Source: Cronobacter malonaticus LMG 23826
GTDB taxonomy: Bacteria; Pseudomonadota; Gammaproteobacteria; Enterobacterales; Enterobacteriaceae
Assembly (NCBI RefSeq): GCF_001277215.2
Contig: NZ_CP013940.1
Coordinates: 1,550,001 to 1,614,000 of the forward strand
Direction: 5' to 3'
Length of the DNA: 64,000 nucleotides
Shown here piece after piece: positions 27,429-39,147 of the stretch. Numbering within the stretch: position 1 is the first letter of the stretch; each line of letters opens with the position of its first letter. A program made the translations under genes and the position numbers. The notes beneath the pieces were generated by a model that saw nothing but the letters and a program-made list of their open reading frames with translations, did no database searches and was not told the DNA's origin.

Positions 27429-27971
27429 ATGCAACAAACCGTAAAACGTACTGATCTCTGGATTAACCGCGATGAGCCTGGGCTGCGCCGCTCCCTGCTT
27501 ATCCATCGCTCCGCCGAGGAGCTGTTTGATTTATGGCGCGCGCCGTCCACCCTGCCACGCATCATGGGACATTTCGCCCACATCACCATTCTCAGTAACA
27601 CCGCGTCCCACTGGGCCGTGCGGATGCCGCTTGGCAAAACGGTCGAGTGGGATGCCTATATCACCGATGAAGAGCGCGGCCACTACATCAGTTGGGCGTC
27701 TGAGAAAAAAGCCACCGTGCCGAACGCCGGCAGGCTGACGTTTCGTCATATTTCGGACGAGCGCGGCACCGAAGTAACGCTGGCGCTGCACTTCGATCCG
27801 CCGGGCGGCTTTTTAGGCGAGTGGCTGTCGAAAAAAATCGATCTGGTGCCGGAGGCGATGCTGAGCCAGGCGCTGCGGCGCTTTAAAAGCCTCGCCGAGA
27901 CGGGCGAAATTGCGACCAACAAACCGCAACCGGCGGGCCGTCACGACGGTATGGACAAGGTGGAGGAATAA
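27429..27971 (+). CDS. SRPBCC-fold (polyketide cyclase/START-like) protein
   Basis: The 180-residue cytoplasmic protein shows the helix-grip START pattern. LRRSLLIHRSAEELFDLWRAPSTLPRIMGHF opens the domain. Strands HWAVRMPLGKTVEWDAYITDEERGHYISWAS and RGTEVTLALHFDPPGGFLGEW follow, then a long C-terminal helix (residues about 125-155). Such proteins bind lipids or small hydrophobic ligands; none can be assigned here. GGGAGAG precedes the ATG. A zinc alcohol dehydrogenase gene starts three bases after its stop, so the two are surely one operon. Related cyclase-like/dehydrogenase pairs occur in stress-inducible loci of other bacteria, from memory. Confidence 0.75.
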   Translation: MQQTVKRTDLWINRDEPGLRRSLLIHRSAEELFDLWRAPSTLPRIMGHFAHITILSNTASHWAVRMPLGKTVEWDAYITDEERGHYISWASEKKATVPNAGRLTFRHISDERGTEVTLALHFDPPGGFLGEWLSKKIDLVPEAMLSQALRRFKSLAETGEIATNKPQPAGRHDGMDKVEE

Positions 27972-27974
27972 CCG

Positions 27975-29141
27975 ATGCGAGCACTCTGCTGGAACGGCGT
28001 CAACGATCTGCGCGTCGAGACCGTGAGCGACCCGACTCTCGTCAATCCGCATGATGTGATCCTCAAAGTAGGGCTGACCACGACCTGCGGCTCCGATTTA
28101 CACGTCATCGACGGGCTTATCCCGAGCATGGAAGAGGGCGATATCCTCGGCCATGAATTTATGGGCGAAGTAGTGGAGGTGGGGCCGGAGGTGAAAAACA
28201 TCCGCCGCGGCGATCGTGTCGTGGTGCCGTCGTTTATCTCGTGCGGCTCCTGCTGGTATTGCAATCATGGACTGACCTCGTGTTGCGATAACACCAACCC
28301 GAACGCGCACATGCAGGAAAAAATCCTCGGTTACCCGACGGCAGGTATTTACGCCTACAGCCATGCGTTCGGCGGCTACGCCGGGTCGCACGCCGAATAT
28401 GTGCGCGTGCCGTTCGCCGATAACGACTGCTTTATCGTGCCGGAAAATGTCTCTGACGAGCAGGCGCTGTTTCTCTCTGATGCCGCGCCGACGGGTTACA
28501 TGGGCGCGGATTTCTGCAATATCCACCCTGGCGATACGGTCGCGGTGTGGGGCTGCGGCGGCGTCGGGCTGATGGCGGCCCAGAGTGCGTATCTGCTGGG
28601 CGCTGAAAAAGTGATCGCCATTGACCGTTTCCCCGAGCGGCTGGCGATGGCGCGGGATATCGTCGGCGCCATCCCGCTGGATTACACCAAAGTGGATATT
28701 TACGAAGCGTTGCTGGAGATAACCGGCGGTCGCGGCCCGGATAGCTGCATTGATGCGGTTGGCATGGAGGCGCACGGCGAAGGGCTGGAATACGCCTATG
28801 ACCGCACCAAACAGGCGCTCAAAATGCACACCGATATCGGCGCCGCGCTGCGCCAGGCGATCCGCGCCTGCCGTAAAGGCGGCACGCTGGCCATTCTCGG
28901 CGTCTACGGGATGATGGATAAATTTCCGCTCGGCGTGGCGATGAATAAAGGCTTAACCATCCGCACCGCCCAGCAGCACGGCCAGGCCTATATGAAACGC
29001 CTGCTGGATCACGCAGCGCGGGGCGAACTGCGCACCGATTTTCTCGCCACGCACCGCTTCTCGCTGGAAGACGCGCCGCGTGGCTATGAAATGTTTAAAA
29101 ACAAAGAGGACGGCTGCGTGCGGGCGGTGTTTAAGCCCTGA
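27975..29141 (+). CDS. zinc-dependent alcohol dehydrogenase (formaldehyde-dehydrogenase-like)
   Basis: This 388-residue MDR-superfamily oxidoreductase has catalytic-zinc ligands in TTCGSDLHVID (Cys near residue 38) and ILGHEFMGEV (His-Glu near 60). The structural-zinc cysteines lie in CGSCWYCNHGLTSCCDN (about 90-106). The Rossmann motif is WGCGGVGLMAAQSA near 195. The long insert before the C-terminus (DAVGMEAHG...) is typical of the glutathione-independent formaldehyde dehydrogenase branch. The substrate is not determined. It forms an operon with the SRPBCC gene and overlaps the convergent aminotransferase gene by 11 bases. Confidence 0.82.
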   Translation: MRALCWNGVNDLRVETVSDPTLVNPHDVILKVGLTTTCGSDLHVIDGLIPSMEEGDILGHEFMGEVVEVGPEVKNIRRGDRVVVPSFISCGSCWYCNHGLTSCCDNTNPNAHMQEKILGYPTAGIYAYSHAFGGYAGSHAEYVRVPFADNDCFIVPENVSDEQALFLSDAAPTGYMGADFCNIHPGDTVAVWGCGGVGLMAAQSAYLLGAEKVIAIDRFPERLAMARDIVGAIPLDYTKVDIYEALLEITGGRGPDSCIDAVGMEAHGEGLEYAYDRTKQALKMHTDIGAALRQAIRACRKGGTLAILGVYGMMDKFPLGVAMNKGLTIRTAQQHGQAYMKRLLDHAARGELRTDFLATHRFSLEDAPRGYEMFKNKEDGCVRAVFKP

Positions 29142-30282
29142 CGTTCGCCACACTGACCGCCTGTGTCAGACGCGCAATCGCCGTCTCCAGCGTGGCGGCG
29201 GTACAGCCGAAGTTAATCCGCACGTGCTGAGGCGCGCCGAAATCCGCGCCGGGGGAGAATCCGAGCCCCTGGCGCTTAAAGAAGCGCGTCGGGTTCTCCA
29301 CCCCAAGCCCGGACGCATCCACCCACGCCAGATAGGTCGCCTCCGGGCGCACCATTTCAAGCCCCGGCAGCGCGCCAATGGCGGCGTATAAGCGGTCGCG
29401 GTTGCGGCGCAGATACGCAATCTGTTCAGCAAGCCACGGCTCGCCGCCGCGCCAGGCCGCTTCGGCGGCCGTCAGCGCCAGTACGTCTACGTTCGGCACG
29501 ATCCCGGCGCGCGTTTCACTAAAGCGCTGGCGCAGCGCGGCATCCGGGATCACCGCCACCGAGGCGCCAAGCCCGGCGATATTAAACGTTTTCGACGGCG
29601 ACATCAGCGTAATGGAGCGCCGCGCGGCGTCCTCGCTGAGCGAGGCGAACGGGATATGCTGCACGCCGGGCGTGAGAATCAGATCGCAGTGGATCTCATC
29701 AGAACAGACGATGAGATCATGCTCCTGCGCAAACGCGAGCTGCGCTTCAAGTTCGTCACGGCGGTACGCGGTGCCGCCGGGGTTTTGCGGATTACAGAGC
29801 ATCAGCAGTTTTTCGCGCCCGGTGAGCTGCGCGCGCAGGCTTTCAAGATCCAGCACCGGCCGTTCGCCGCGTTGCTGCAACGGCGCGTTACGCTGCGCGC
29901 TACCGGCAAGGGCGGCGGATTTGCGAAACGGCGGGTAAATCGGCGTGGGCGCAACCGTGGCTTCCTCAGGGGTGGTGAAGGCGCGCACCGAGAGATTCAG
30001 CCCTGCCACAATCCCTGGCAAAAAGACCAGCCACTCCGGTTCGACGCGCCACTGGTAGCGACGCTGGCACCATTCAATAAAGGCCTCAGCCAGCCCTTGC
30101 GGGTGCGCGCCGTAGCCAAACACGCCATGCTGCACGCGCGCTGTCAGCGCATCGGTAATGCAGGCGGGCGAGCGGAAGTCGGTATCGGCCACCCACATCG
30201 GCAATACTGACTCGTCATGGGCGTTCCACTTAATGCTGTCGCTGTGACGGCGGTTGATCTCTTCGTCGAAATTGAATGCCAT
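29131..30282 (-). CDS. MalY/PatB family PLP-dependent aminotransferase / cystathionine beta-lyase
   Basis: This 383-residue fold-type I PLP enzyme has LPMWVADTDFRSP at the start, HGVFGYGAHPQG near 50, the CNPQNPGG substrate-binding block near 165, SDEIHCDL near 195 and the PLP lysine in SPSKTFNIAGLGAS near 230. These are hallmarks of the MalY/PatB beta C-S lyase group. The likely reaction is cleavage of cystathionine or other cysteine S-conjugates; malT regulation as in E. coli MalY cannot be assumed. Its 3' end overlaps the convergent dehydrogenase gene by 11 bases, and it diverges from cutC. Confidence 0.85.
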   Translation of the reverse strand: MAFNFDEEINRRHSDSIKWNAHDESVLPMWVADTDFRSPACITDALTARVQHGVFGYGAHPQGLAEAFIEWCQRRYQWRVEPEWLVFLPGIVAGLNLSVRAFTTPEEATVAPTPIYPPFRKSAALAGSAQRNAPLQQRGERPVLDLESLRAQLTGREKLLMLCNPQNPGGTAYRRDELEAQLAFAQEHDLIVCSDEIHCDLILTPGVQHIPFASLSEDAARRSITLMSPSKTFNIAGLGASVAVIPDAALRQRFSETRAGIVPNVDVLALTAAEAAWRGGEPWLAEQIAYLRRNRDRLYAAIGALPGLEMVRPEATYLAWVDASGLGVENPTRFFKRQGLGFSPGADFGAPQHVRINFGCTAATLETAIARLTQAVSVANVRA

Positions 30283-30367
30283 GATACGTTGTCCTGCGGC
30301 TAAGGGGTTTTCAGACTAAGACGTTTGCCCACAGCTGACCACTACTTTCATTTACAGGGAGTTAACC

Positions 30368-31099
30368 ATGGCGTTACTGGAAATTTGCTGTTACAGCCAG
30401 GCGTGCGCAATGACCGCACAGGCGGCGGGCGCTGACCGCATAGAACTGTGTTCGGCGGTTAACGAGGGCGGCCTGACGCCGTCAGCGGGCGTGCTTAAAG
30501 GCGTGCGTGCGCAGATAACGATCCCCGTTCATCCTATCGTGCGCCCGCGCGGCGGCGATTTTTGCTACAGCGAGAGTGAGTTTGCGGCAATGCTGGACGA
30601 TATCGCGTTTATCCGTGAGCTGGGCTTTCCGGGGCTTGTCACCGGCGTACTGAAGGAGGACGGCGGGGTGGATCTCGCCCGAATGCGTAAAATAATGCGC
30701 GCCGCCGACGGCATGGCGGTGACGTTTCACCGGGCCTTCGACATGTGCGCCAGCCCGTTGAAAGCACTGGAAGAATTAACCGATCTCGGCGTGGCGCGCA
30801 TTCTGACTTCCGGCCAGCAGGCGAGCGCGGAAAAAGGAATTTATTTAATTACGGAACTAAAACAGAAATCCCGTGCTCCAATCATTATGGCCGGTGCAGG
30901 GGTACGGCTTAGCAACCTTAACCTGTTTCTGGCGCAGGGGATAGACGAGCTTCACAGCTCGGCGGGCATCCATGTAGCCTCTCCCATGCGTTATCGCAAT
31001 ACCGGCGTCTCGATGTCATCGGACGCAAGCGCCGACGAATACTCCCGTTACCAGGTGGATGGCGACGTGGTAGCCGCCATGAAGGCGGCGCTTTCGTAA
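30368..31099 (+). CDS. cutC: CutC family protein
   Basis: The 243-residue TIM-barrel protein (E. coli 248) was once linked to copper homeostasis; its biochemical function is not settled. It begins [28 protein letters not shown]. It carries [14 protein letters not shown] near 58, [12 protein letters not shown] near 120, and the end block [18 protein letters not shown]. It has a good ribosome site (AGGGAG about nine bases before ATG) and its own terminator. In E. coli cutC sits next to yecM; here three genes separate them. Confidence 0.95.
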   Translation: MALLEICCYSQACAMTAQAAGADRIELCSAVNEGGLTPSAGVLKGVRAQITIPVHPIVRPRGGDFCYSESEFAAMLDDIAFIRELGFPGLVTGVLKEDGGVDLARMRKIMRAADGMAVTFHRAFDMCASPLKALEELTDLGVARILTSGQQASAEKGIYLITELKQKSRAPIIMAGAGVRLSNLNLFLAQGIDELHSSAGIHVASPMRYRNTGVSMSSDASADEYSRYQVDGDVVAAMKAALS

Positions 31100-31166
31100 G
31101 CGAAGATTTTTGCCCTCAGTTTTTACCGCACATCATGTCGCCCAATATGATGCTTGCTCGTACCAG

Positions 31167-31194
31167 GCCCCGGTCTTTTGCCGGGGCTTTTTTT
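31167..31194 (+). terminator. rho-independent terminator after cutC
   Basis: A 7-bp stem GCCCCGG/CCGGGGC with a 7-base loop is followed by seven T. Confidence 0.9.
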
Positions 31195-31305
31195 ATGCCC
31201 CGCGCGTCCTACCAAATCTGGTCATCGTCTTGTCTTTCCATACAGGCTCGGAGAAGATGCCACGCATTATCTGCGTCTGTCGCAGACCGGCAAAGGGAGA
31301 ACAGG

Positions 31306-33006
31306 ATGATCGTCGGCATCGATCTCGGCACCACCAACAGCCTCGCCGCCGTCTGGCAGGAGGGCCATCCGCGGCTTATCGCTAACGCGCTGGGCGAGTG
31401 TCTCACGCCGAGCGTCGTCGGCCTGGATGACGAAGGGCGCGTGCTGGTCGGCAAAGCCGCCCGCGAGCGTCTGCATACGCATCCGCATCTCACCACCGCA
31501 CTTTTCAAACGCCATATGGGCACCGCCTGGAGCGTCCGGCTTGGGGGCAAACTGTTCCGCGCCGAAGAGCTTTCTGCGCTGGTTTTAAAAAGCCTGAAAG
31601 AAGATATCGAGCGCGCCTGCGGCGAGACGGTCACCGAAGCGGTGATAAGCGTGCCGGCGTACTTCAGCGATGCCCAGCGTAAAGCCACGCGCGTCGCGGG
31701 CGAGCTGGCCGGGCTTCACGTTGAAAAACTGATTAACGAACCGACCGCGGCGGCGCTGGCTTACGGCCTGCATCGTGGCACAGAAGAGGGCACCTTTCTG
31801 GTGTTCGATCTCGGCGGCGGCACGTTTGACGTTTCGGTACTGGAGCTGTTCGAAGGCGTGATGGAAGTGCGAGCCAGCGCTGGCGATAACTTTCTCGGCG
31901 GCGAGGATTTCGACCAGGCGCTGATTGACGCCTTCGTGGCGCGCCAGATGGCGGCGGGCGGCCTGCCGGACCCGGCGGCGCACACCCACGCCCTGCGCCG
32001 CGAGGCCGAGCGGGTGCGACAGGCGCTTGGCGATCGCCCTGTCGCCACCTTCACGCTGCGTGCCGAAGACCAGAACTGGAGCCAGGAATTTCATCAGGGC
32101 GAGCTGAACGATATTTTCGCACCACTGCTTGCCCGCCTGCGCCTGCCCATTGAGCGCGCGCTGCGCGACGCCCGCATTCGCGTCGCGGATCTCGACGAGA
32201 TCCTGCTGGTGGGCGGCGCGACCCGCATGCCACTGGTACGCCGCCTGGCCGCCGGGCTGTTTGGCCGTTTCCCGTCGGTATCGGTAAACCCTGACGAAGC
32301 GGTCGCGCTCGGTGCCGCCGTGCAGGCGGCGCTGAAAAAACGCGATGCGGCGCTGGAAGAAGTGGTGCTGACCGATGTCTGCCCTTATACGCTTGGCATT
32401 GAAACCGTTAAAGCCTTTGGCCGTCATCTCGACGAGGGCCACTATCTGCCGGTGATTGAGCGCAACGTGGTGGTGCCGGTGAGCCGGGTGAAAACGGTCT
32501 GTACGCTGGCCGATAACCAGACGATGGTGGAATTTACTCTCTACCAGGGCGAGAGCCGTCTGGTCAAAGACAATATAGAGCTTGGCAAAATGCGCGTGCC
32601 GGTGCCGCCGAGACCGGCGGGCGAAGTGTCGCTGGACGTGCGGTTCACCTATGACATTAACGGCATTCTGGAAGTGGAAGTCACGGTACCGCTGACCGGC
32701 GAGCGCCATCAGCTCATTATTGAAAACAACCCTGGCATGCTAACGCCGCAAGAGATTGCCGAACGTCTCGCACAGCTGAGCGCGCTGAAAATTCACCCGC
32801 GCGAACGCCAGCCCAACACCCATCTGATGGCCCGTCTCGATCGTCTGTATCAGGAGAACACCGGCGAGATGCGCGAGGAGATTAGCTATCTCGGGGCGCG
32901 CTTCCAGCAGGCGCTGGAAAGCCAGGATGACGCGCGCATCGATAAAGCCCGTCACGAGATAACGCAGCAGGCGGACGCTATCGAAGCCGGGATGTGGCTT
33001 TTCTGA
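31306..33006 (+). CDS. hscC: Hsp70-family chaperone HscC
   Basis: HscC is a specialised DnaK-like chaperone of 566 residues (E. coli HscC 556), shorter than DnaK because the C-terminal lid is reduced. The ATPase domain shows [14 protein letters not shown] at the start, [14 protein letters not shown] near 117, [13 protein letters not shown] near 142, [14 protein letters not shown] near 168 and [12 protein letters not shown] near 303. The substrate domain follows from about 370. ATG 31306 is chosen because GGGAG precedes it and the Hsp70 fold begins at once; the frame is open further upstream. It shares one base with a J-protein gene, its likely co-chaperone. Confidence 0.93.
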   Translation: MIVGIDLGTTNSLAAVWQEGHPRLIANALGECLTPSVVGLDDEGRVLVGKAARERLHTHPHLTTALFKRHMGTAWSVRLGGKLFRAEELSALVLKSLKEDIERACGETVTEAVISVPAYFSDAQRKATRVAGELAGLHVEKLINEPTAAALAYGLHRGTEEGTFLVFDLGGGTFDVSVLELFEGVMEVRASAGDNFLGGEDFDQALIDAFVARQMAAGGLPDPAAHTHALRREAERVRQALGDRPVATFTLRAEDQNWSQEFHQGELNDIFAPLLARLRLPIERALRDARIRVADLDEILLVGGATRMPLVRRLAAGLFGRFPSVSVNPDEAVALGAAVQAALKKRDAALEEVVLTDVCPYTLGIETVKAFGRHLDEGHYLPVIERNVVVPVSRVKTVCTLADNQTMVEFTLYQGESRLVKDNIELGKMRVPVPPRPAGEVSLDVRFTYDINGILEVEVTVPLTGERHQLIIENNPGMLTPQEIAERLAQLSALKIHPRERQPNTHLMARLDRLYQENTGEMREEISYLGARFQQALESQDDARIDKARHEITQQADAIEAGMWLF

Positions 33007-34655
33007 TGCGCGCGCTGGAGATCCTCGGGCTTGAGCCCGGCGCGGACGAGCGCGCCATCAAACGTGCCTACGCCAGGCTTCTGAAAGGGTGCCGGCCGGA
33101 TGACGATCCGCAAGGCTTTCAGGAATTGCGTGATGCCTATGAAGCGGCGCTGGAGCAGGCGCGTCGCGGCGCGGCGGACAACGAAGATGATGAAGACGGT
33201 GATGGCGACTATCAGGAATTTGATGTCAGCGGTGCGCAGACGCCGCCAGCAGTGCAGCGCCAGGCTGAGGAGCCGCCGCTTAAGCATCACTTCGGCGATC
33301 CTGAACCCGCCTCGCCGGAAAACGAGCCCGTTCGTCCCGCACCGCTGTATGAGCCGCCGCGTACCGCGGCCTTGCTCGACGGGTTAAACGAGGAAAACCT
33401 CAACGCGCGCTGGCTGGAGGCGCGCGCGAGGGGGGAACGGCGCGAATTTGAAGAGGCGGTACTGACGCGCTGTTTGTGGCATCTCGCGCCTGACGAGCAC
33501 ACTTTCGCCGCACAGGCGCAGGCGCGCTTTGAGTGGCTTACGCCGGGCCAGAGGGTGACTATCGATGAGTCGCAGCAGAACCGGTTACGCCATGTGCTGC
33601 TCACCCCTTACGCCGAAGAGATGCAGGCGGCGCTGCAAGAGGGGAACGATGCCCGTTTTCTGGCCTGCCTGCGCGCGCTGGCGAATTCCCCCTGGCTGCA
33701 AAGCTACGACGGTCAGCGCCAGTTGCAACAGCTGGCGCTGACGCTGCTGGATGCGCAGCCTGAGTGGTCTGCGCAGCGCTTTGCCGCGCTCTGTAAACTG
33801 TTTCACTGGGATGAGACGCGCGGCGAGCGGCCGGATCTGCCGGAGCTGTGGGCGCAGGTTATCGCCCGCGACGAAGACGAAGCGCTTTTTGCGCAGCTTA
33901 CTGCGCAGCGCGACGCGCCAGGCGACGATTCTGCGCTCCGGGCGGCGCACATGGTATTGCGCGTGCAGGATGAAGACGCCCGTATGCTGGCCGGGCTCGA
34001 CTACACCGATGAAGACTGGCAGGCCTGTGGCAGGCTCACCGACCTGCTGGAAATTGGCCATCCGGCGCTCATCCCGCGCTTTGCGGGCGCGGATATCCAC
34101 GCATGGCAGCAGACGTATCAGAAGCTTAATGAAGCGAACGGACCGATGATGCGCAGCCTCTGGCTGGTCGGCATGATGATGGCGACGTTTGGCTGGATGT
34201 TGCCCGCAGTGTATGACGGCACCATCACCCCGTGGGACGTGGTGCTCCGTGTGCTGGTGGCGCCCGTGGTGGCGATGGTGGTGGGTATCTTCCCGCTGGT
34301 TTTATGGCGGGGACTGGCCCGGCCCTTCTCGGACAGAGACGCAGCGCTGAGCGAGCGGCTGCTGCCGCGGTTTATCTACTCCCCGCGGCGTAAACGCTGG
34401 CGGCTGTTCGCGCATGTGATCCCGTTTTGCGTCGTGAGCGTTGTTATCGCGCTGGTCTGCGGCAGGCTGGCGATGTGGATTTTCGTGGTCGTAACGCTGC
34501 TGCTGGCCTGGACCGATCTCTGGCGTTATCCCGGCGCGCTGCGGCGGTTTCGCCAGAAACGTGCGCCTCTGGGCGGCGGACGCCTGAAGTTTGTCCTGCT
34601 GGCGCTGCTATTTTTCGCCATCGTCACCGGCGCGCGCGTGCTGTTGCAAGCGTGA
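33006..34655 (+). CDS. djlC: membrane-anchored J-domain protein DjlC-like
   Basis: This is the probable co-chaperone of HscC, with 549 residues against about 480 in E. coli DjlC. An N-terminal J-domain-like segment (1-45, ALEILGLEPGADERAIKRAYARLLKG) has RPDDDP where J proteins carry HPD. An acidic stretch follows near residues 58-75, then a soluble middle. Several hydrophobic segments after about residue 375 anchor it in the membrane. ATG 33006 overlaps the hscC stop (TGATG), so the two are translationally coupled; ATG 32994 in the same frame is a less likely start. Confidence 0.82.
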   Translation: MRALEILGLEPGADERAIKRAYARLLKGCRPDDDPQGFQELRDAYEAALEQARRGAADNEDDEDGDGDYQEFDVSGAQTPPAVQRQAEEPPLKHHFGDPEPASPENEPVRPAPLYEPPRTAALLDGLNEENLNARWLEARARGERREFEEAVLTRCLWHLAPDEHTFAAQAQARFEWLTPGQRVTIDESQQNRLRHVLLTPYAEEMQAALQEGNDARFLACLRALANSPWLQSYDGQRQLQQLALTLLDAQPEWSAQRFAALCKLFHWDETRGERPDLPELWAQVIARDEDEALFAQLTAQRDAPGDDSALRAAHMVLRVQDEDARMLAGLDYTDEDWQACGRLTDLLEIGHPALIPRFAGADIHAWQQTYQKLNEANGPMMRSLWLVGMMMATFGWMLPAVYDGTITPWDVVLRVLVAPVVAMVVGIFPLVLWRGLARPFSDRDAALSERLLPRFIYSPRRKRWRLFAHVIPFCVVSVVIALVCGRLAMWIFVVVTLLLAWTDLWRYPGALRRFRQKRAPLGGGRLKFVLLALLFFAIVTGARVLLQA

Positions 34656-34801
34656 CAATCAAAACGCTCCGCGCTGCGATAAATCCAGCCCGCCCGGCCT
34701 CGCCGGGCTGTTCGCTTTTCAGGCAACCGGCGCGCTGCCGCCTGGCTTATTTCTTGATTTGTTTGCCAGACTTCTCAGGTGACTTTTTTTGAGGAGGAAC
34801 T

Positions 34802-35248
34802 ATGGGCTTACTGAATTTTGTGAAAGAAGCGGGCGAGAAAATCTGGGACAGCGTTTCCGGGCATAACGATGCGGCGGCACAGAACGCCAAAGTGCAGGAA
34901 CACCTCAAGAAAACCGGTATCCCGGATGCCGATAAAGTGCAGGTGCAGGTGGATGACGGTAAAGCGACCGTCACCGGGCAAGGCTTAAGCCAGGAAGCGA
35001 AAGAGAAAATCCTGGTAGCCGTCGGCAACATCGCGGGCATCGGGCATGTCGATGACAACGTCGCAGTGGCGACCCCGGCACCGGAAAGCCAGTTCTACAC
35101 GGTGAAAAAAGGCGACACTCTCAGCGCCATTTCGAAAGAGGTGTATGGCGACGCGAACCAATATCCTAAAATCTTTGAAGCCAATAAACCGATGCTGACC
35201 AGCCCGGAAAAAATCTATCCGGGCCAGGTGCTGCGTATTCCGAAGTAA
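34802..35248 (+). CDS. kbp: potassium-binding protein Kbp (BON and LysM domains)
   Basis: Kbp (YgaU) is a cytoplasmic protein that binds K+ and supports growth at high external K+ in E. coli. The 148-residue product (E. coli 149) has a BON domain (about 25-90, [20 protein letters not shown]) and a LysM domain (about 97-146, [28 protein letters not shown]), with no signal peptide. GAGGAG stands just before the ATG. In E. coli the gene lies elsewhere on the chromosome. It ends facing cmoB across a shared hairpin. Confidence 0.93.
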   Translation: MGLLNFVKEAGEKIWDSVSGHNDAAAQNAKVQEHLKKTGIPDADKVQVQVDDGKATVTGQGLSQEAKEKILVAVGNIAGIGHVDDNVAVATPAPESQFYTVKKGDTLSAISKEVYGDANQYPKIFEANKPMLTSPEKIYPGQVLRIPK

Positions 35249-35279
35249 AAAACGTCTCCCGCACGTCAGGTGCGGGAGA
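35247..35279 (-). terminator. terminator for cmoAB (minus strand)
   Basis: A 10-bp stem TCTCCCGCAC/GTGCGGGAGA (35255-35264 and 35270-35279) carries a T-run on its left side when read on the minus strand. It therefore serves cmoB rather than kbp, though it may also slow kbp transcription. Confidence 0.75.
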
Positions 35280-35284
35280 AAACA

Positions 35285-37432
<2,148 letters not shown>

Positions 37433-37499
37433 AGAAACTCCGTTTAACGCTGTTAATGGCGCCTTTATGATAGCGTGGCGCGGCGCTATTGTCGCTGCC

Positions 37500-38318
37500 C
37501 TAAAAGAGGGTGTCCTGGTGCGGGATGGCGGGTTCGTCGCCAAGCGTCGGCAGCGCCTCGCGAAGCGCGGGCCAGAGCGTATGCACCAGCTCCGGCGCAT
37601 GTTCGATATCCGGCGTATGAAGAAAGAGATAGGGCGTCGTGGTCTGCTGCCACTGCGCGAGTTTGGCAAGCCACACCGCGAAAAATTCTGTGTTTTGCGC
37701 CATATCGTCGCTGCCGATAAACCGCACCATCGGATGCTGCGCCGTGACGAGCGCGTGCACCGGCACTTTGGGCTTTTTCCTCTGCGCGTCGATGACCGCC
37801 GGACTGTGGGGAAGGGCGGCATGCACCGGGCGGCTGTCGAGCATCACGCGGTTGACGCCGCGCGCGATAAGCCCGCGGTTGAGTGAAAGCTCCGCCTCGC
37901 CTTTGGCGAAGAAATCGGGGTGGCGCACTTCAACACCATACGTAAAACTGCCGGGCAGGGCGTCAAGAAACGCCCACAACGCAGGCAGATCGCGCGGGCC
38001 GAACGCTGCGGGCAGTTGCAGCCAGTACTGGCCGATACGGCCTTCCAGCGGCGCCATGCGCGCGAAAAACTCGGCGGTTAAATCATCGCAGTGGCGCAGC
38101 GCGGCGTTATGTGAAATGGTGGCCGGGAATTTAAAACAGAAGCGGAAATCGTCGTGGGTCTGCGCGTACCACCGCTCGACGATCTCCGCCTTCGGCAGCG
38201 CGTACAGCGTGGTATTGCCTTCGACACAGTTAAAGTGGCGGGCGTAATCTTCAAGCGATGTAATGCCAAGCCGCACCCATTTCGGGTGCGACCATTGCGG
38301 CAGACCAAGATAAATCAT
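37500..38318 (-). CDS. yecE: DUF72 family protein YecE
   Basis: This 272-residue TIM-barrel protein of the DUF72 family is the same length as E. coli YecE. It begins [18 protein letters not shown]. It carries [13 protein letters not shown] near 30, [13 protein letters not shown] near 55, [17 protein letters not shown] near 98 and a late VRFIGSDD. The function is unknown; the fold suggests a sugar- or nucleic-acid-modifying hydrolase. It overlaps yecD by four bases, so the two are coupled. Confidence 0.93.
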   Translation of the reverse strand: MIYLGLPQWSHPKWVRLGITSLEDYARHFNCVEGNTTLYALPKAEIVERWYAQTHDDFRFCFKFPATISHNAALRHCDDLTAEFFARMAPLEGRIGQYWLQLPAAFGPRDLPALWAFLDALPGSFTYGVEVRHPDFFAKGEAELSLNRGLIARGVNRVMLDSRPVHAALPHSPAVIDAQRKKPKVPVHALVTAQHPMVRFIGSDDMAQNTEFFAVWLAKLAQWQQTTTPYLFLHTPDIEHAPELVHTLWPALREALPTLGDEPAIPHQDTLF

Positions 38319-38881
38319 AGGGCTGCGAGGATCTCCTCTGTAGAACGAACCCGCCCGATGCGCGGGAAAATATGCGTCATGCTGCCGTTGTGCTGGTCGG
38401 CGTCGGCGGCCGAGCAGGCGTCTTCGGCGACGATCAGTTCAAAGCCCATCTCCCAGGCGTTGCGCGCGGTGGATTCCACGCCAATGTTGGTGGAGATGCC
38501 GCACAGAATAATCGTCGTGATGCCGCGACGACGTAATTGTAGCTCCAGATCGGTGCCGTAGAAGGCGCCCCACTGGCGTTTGGTCACTTCGATGTCGGTG
38601 TCGCGTTTGCCGAGCGCCACCGGATAGTGCCACCACTCGTCCGGCAGCGTATGCCCGGCAATCGGCGCATCCACCGGCTGCTTCAGCGCTTCGCTGAAAT
38701 CTTTCGACCAGCCGACACGCACCATCACCACCGGCGCGCCCGCCGCGCGGCACTTCTCCGCAAGCCTTGCGGCGCGGGCCACAACGTCGTCGGCGCTGTG
38801 CGGACCGCCGGCAAAGGGAAGGATGCCTTCCTGTAAATCAATCACCACCAGCGCGGTGGTCGCGGGATTAAGCGTTAACAT
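38315..38881 (-). CDS. yecD: isochorismatase-family hydrolase YecD
   Basis: This 188-residue cysteine hydrolase belongs to the isochorismatase/nicotinamidase fold. The catalytic triad is visible: Asp in [14 protein letters not shown] (about residue 15), Lys in [15 protein letters not shown] (about 106) and Cys in [21 protein letters not shown] (about 139). ATG at 38881 (complement) matches the E. coli length and follows AAGGGGAG. The physiological substrate is unknown. It is the first gene of a yecD-yecE unit divergent from aspS. Confidence 0.93.
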   Translation of the reverse strand: MLTLNPATTALVVIDLQEGILPFAGGPHSADDVVARAARLAEKCRAAGAPVVMVRVGWSKDFSEALKQPVDAPIAGHTLPDEWWHYPVALGKRDTDIEVTKRQWGAFYGTDLELQLRRRGITTIILCGISTNIGVESTARNAWEMGFELIVAEDACSAADADQHNGSMTHIFPRIGRVRSTEEILAAL

Positions 38882-39039
38882 AGAGACTCCCCTTGAAAGT
38901 TGGTTCTGGATGAGTACCTTACTGGCGTCGCGGGCCGGACGGGTGTCTATTTTTGTTAAATTTTGTGAGAAGCGCCAGTTTACGCGCAGCAATCGCGCGG
39001 GCGCGCGGCTTCGGGCTTATCGTGGCGCGGAATTTCCAG

Positions 39040-39045
39040 TATAAT
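39040..39045 (+). promoter_or_regulatory. probable aspS promoter -10 box
   Basis: A perfect TATAAT lies about 100 bases before aspS, just after a GC-rich stretch. No strong -35 is seen at 17 bases upstream (TTATCG), so the assignment is moderate. Confidence 0.45.
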
Positions 39046-39147
39046 AGCCCCCTTTTTTCATCCAGTAGTGACATTCAGCCAAAGCTGCGACAGTGGTGCC
39101 TGCAGGGCAGGCGACAAACGGCCTGCGGCTAAATTAAGGGATATCTC

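Noticed and set aside
29378..30210. plus-strand frames opposite the MalY/PatB-type gene
   Set aside because: They are shadow frames of a well-supported PLP enzyme, with low-complexity Arg/Ser content.
31585..32709. 374-codon open frame on the minus strand opposite hscC
   Set aside because: It is antisense to a clear Hsp70 gene and explained by third-position GC bias.
37433..37822. N-terminal extension of the yecN frame by about 130 codons
   Set aside because: The extension is antisense-frame Arg/Ser-rich sequence within yecE; the ATG at 37432 has a ribosome site and gives the family length.
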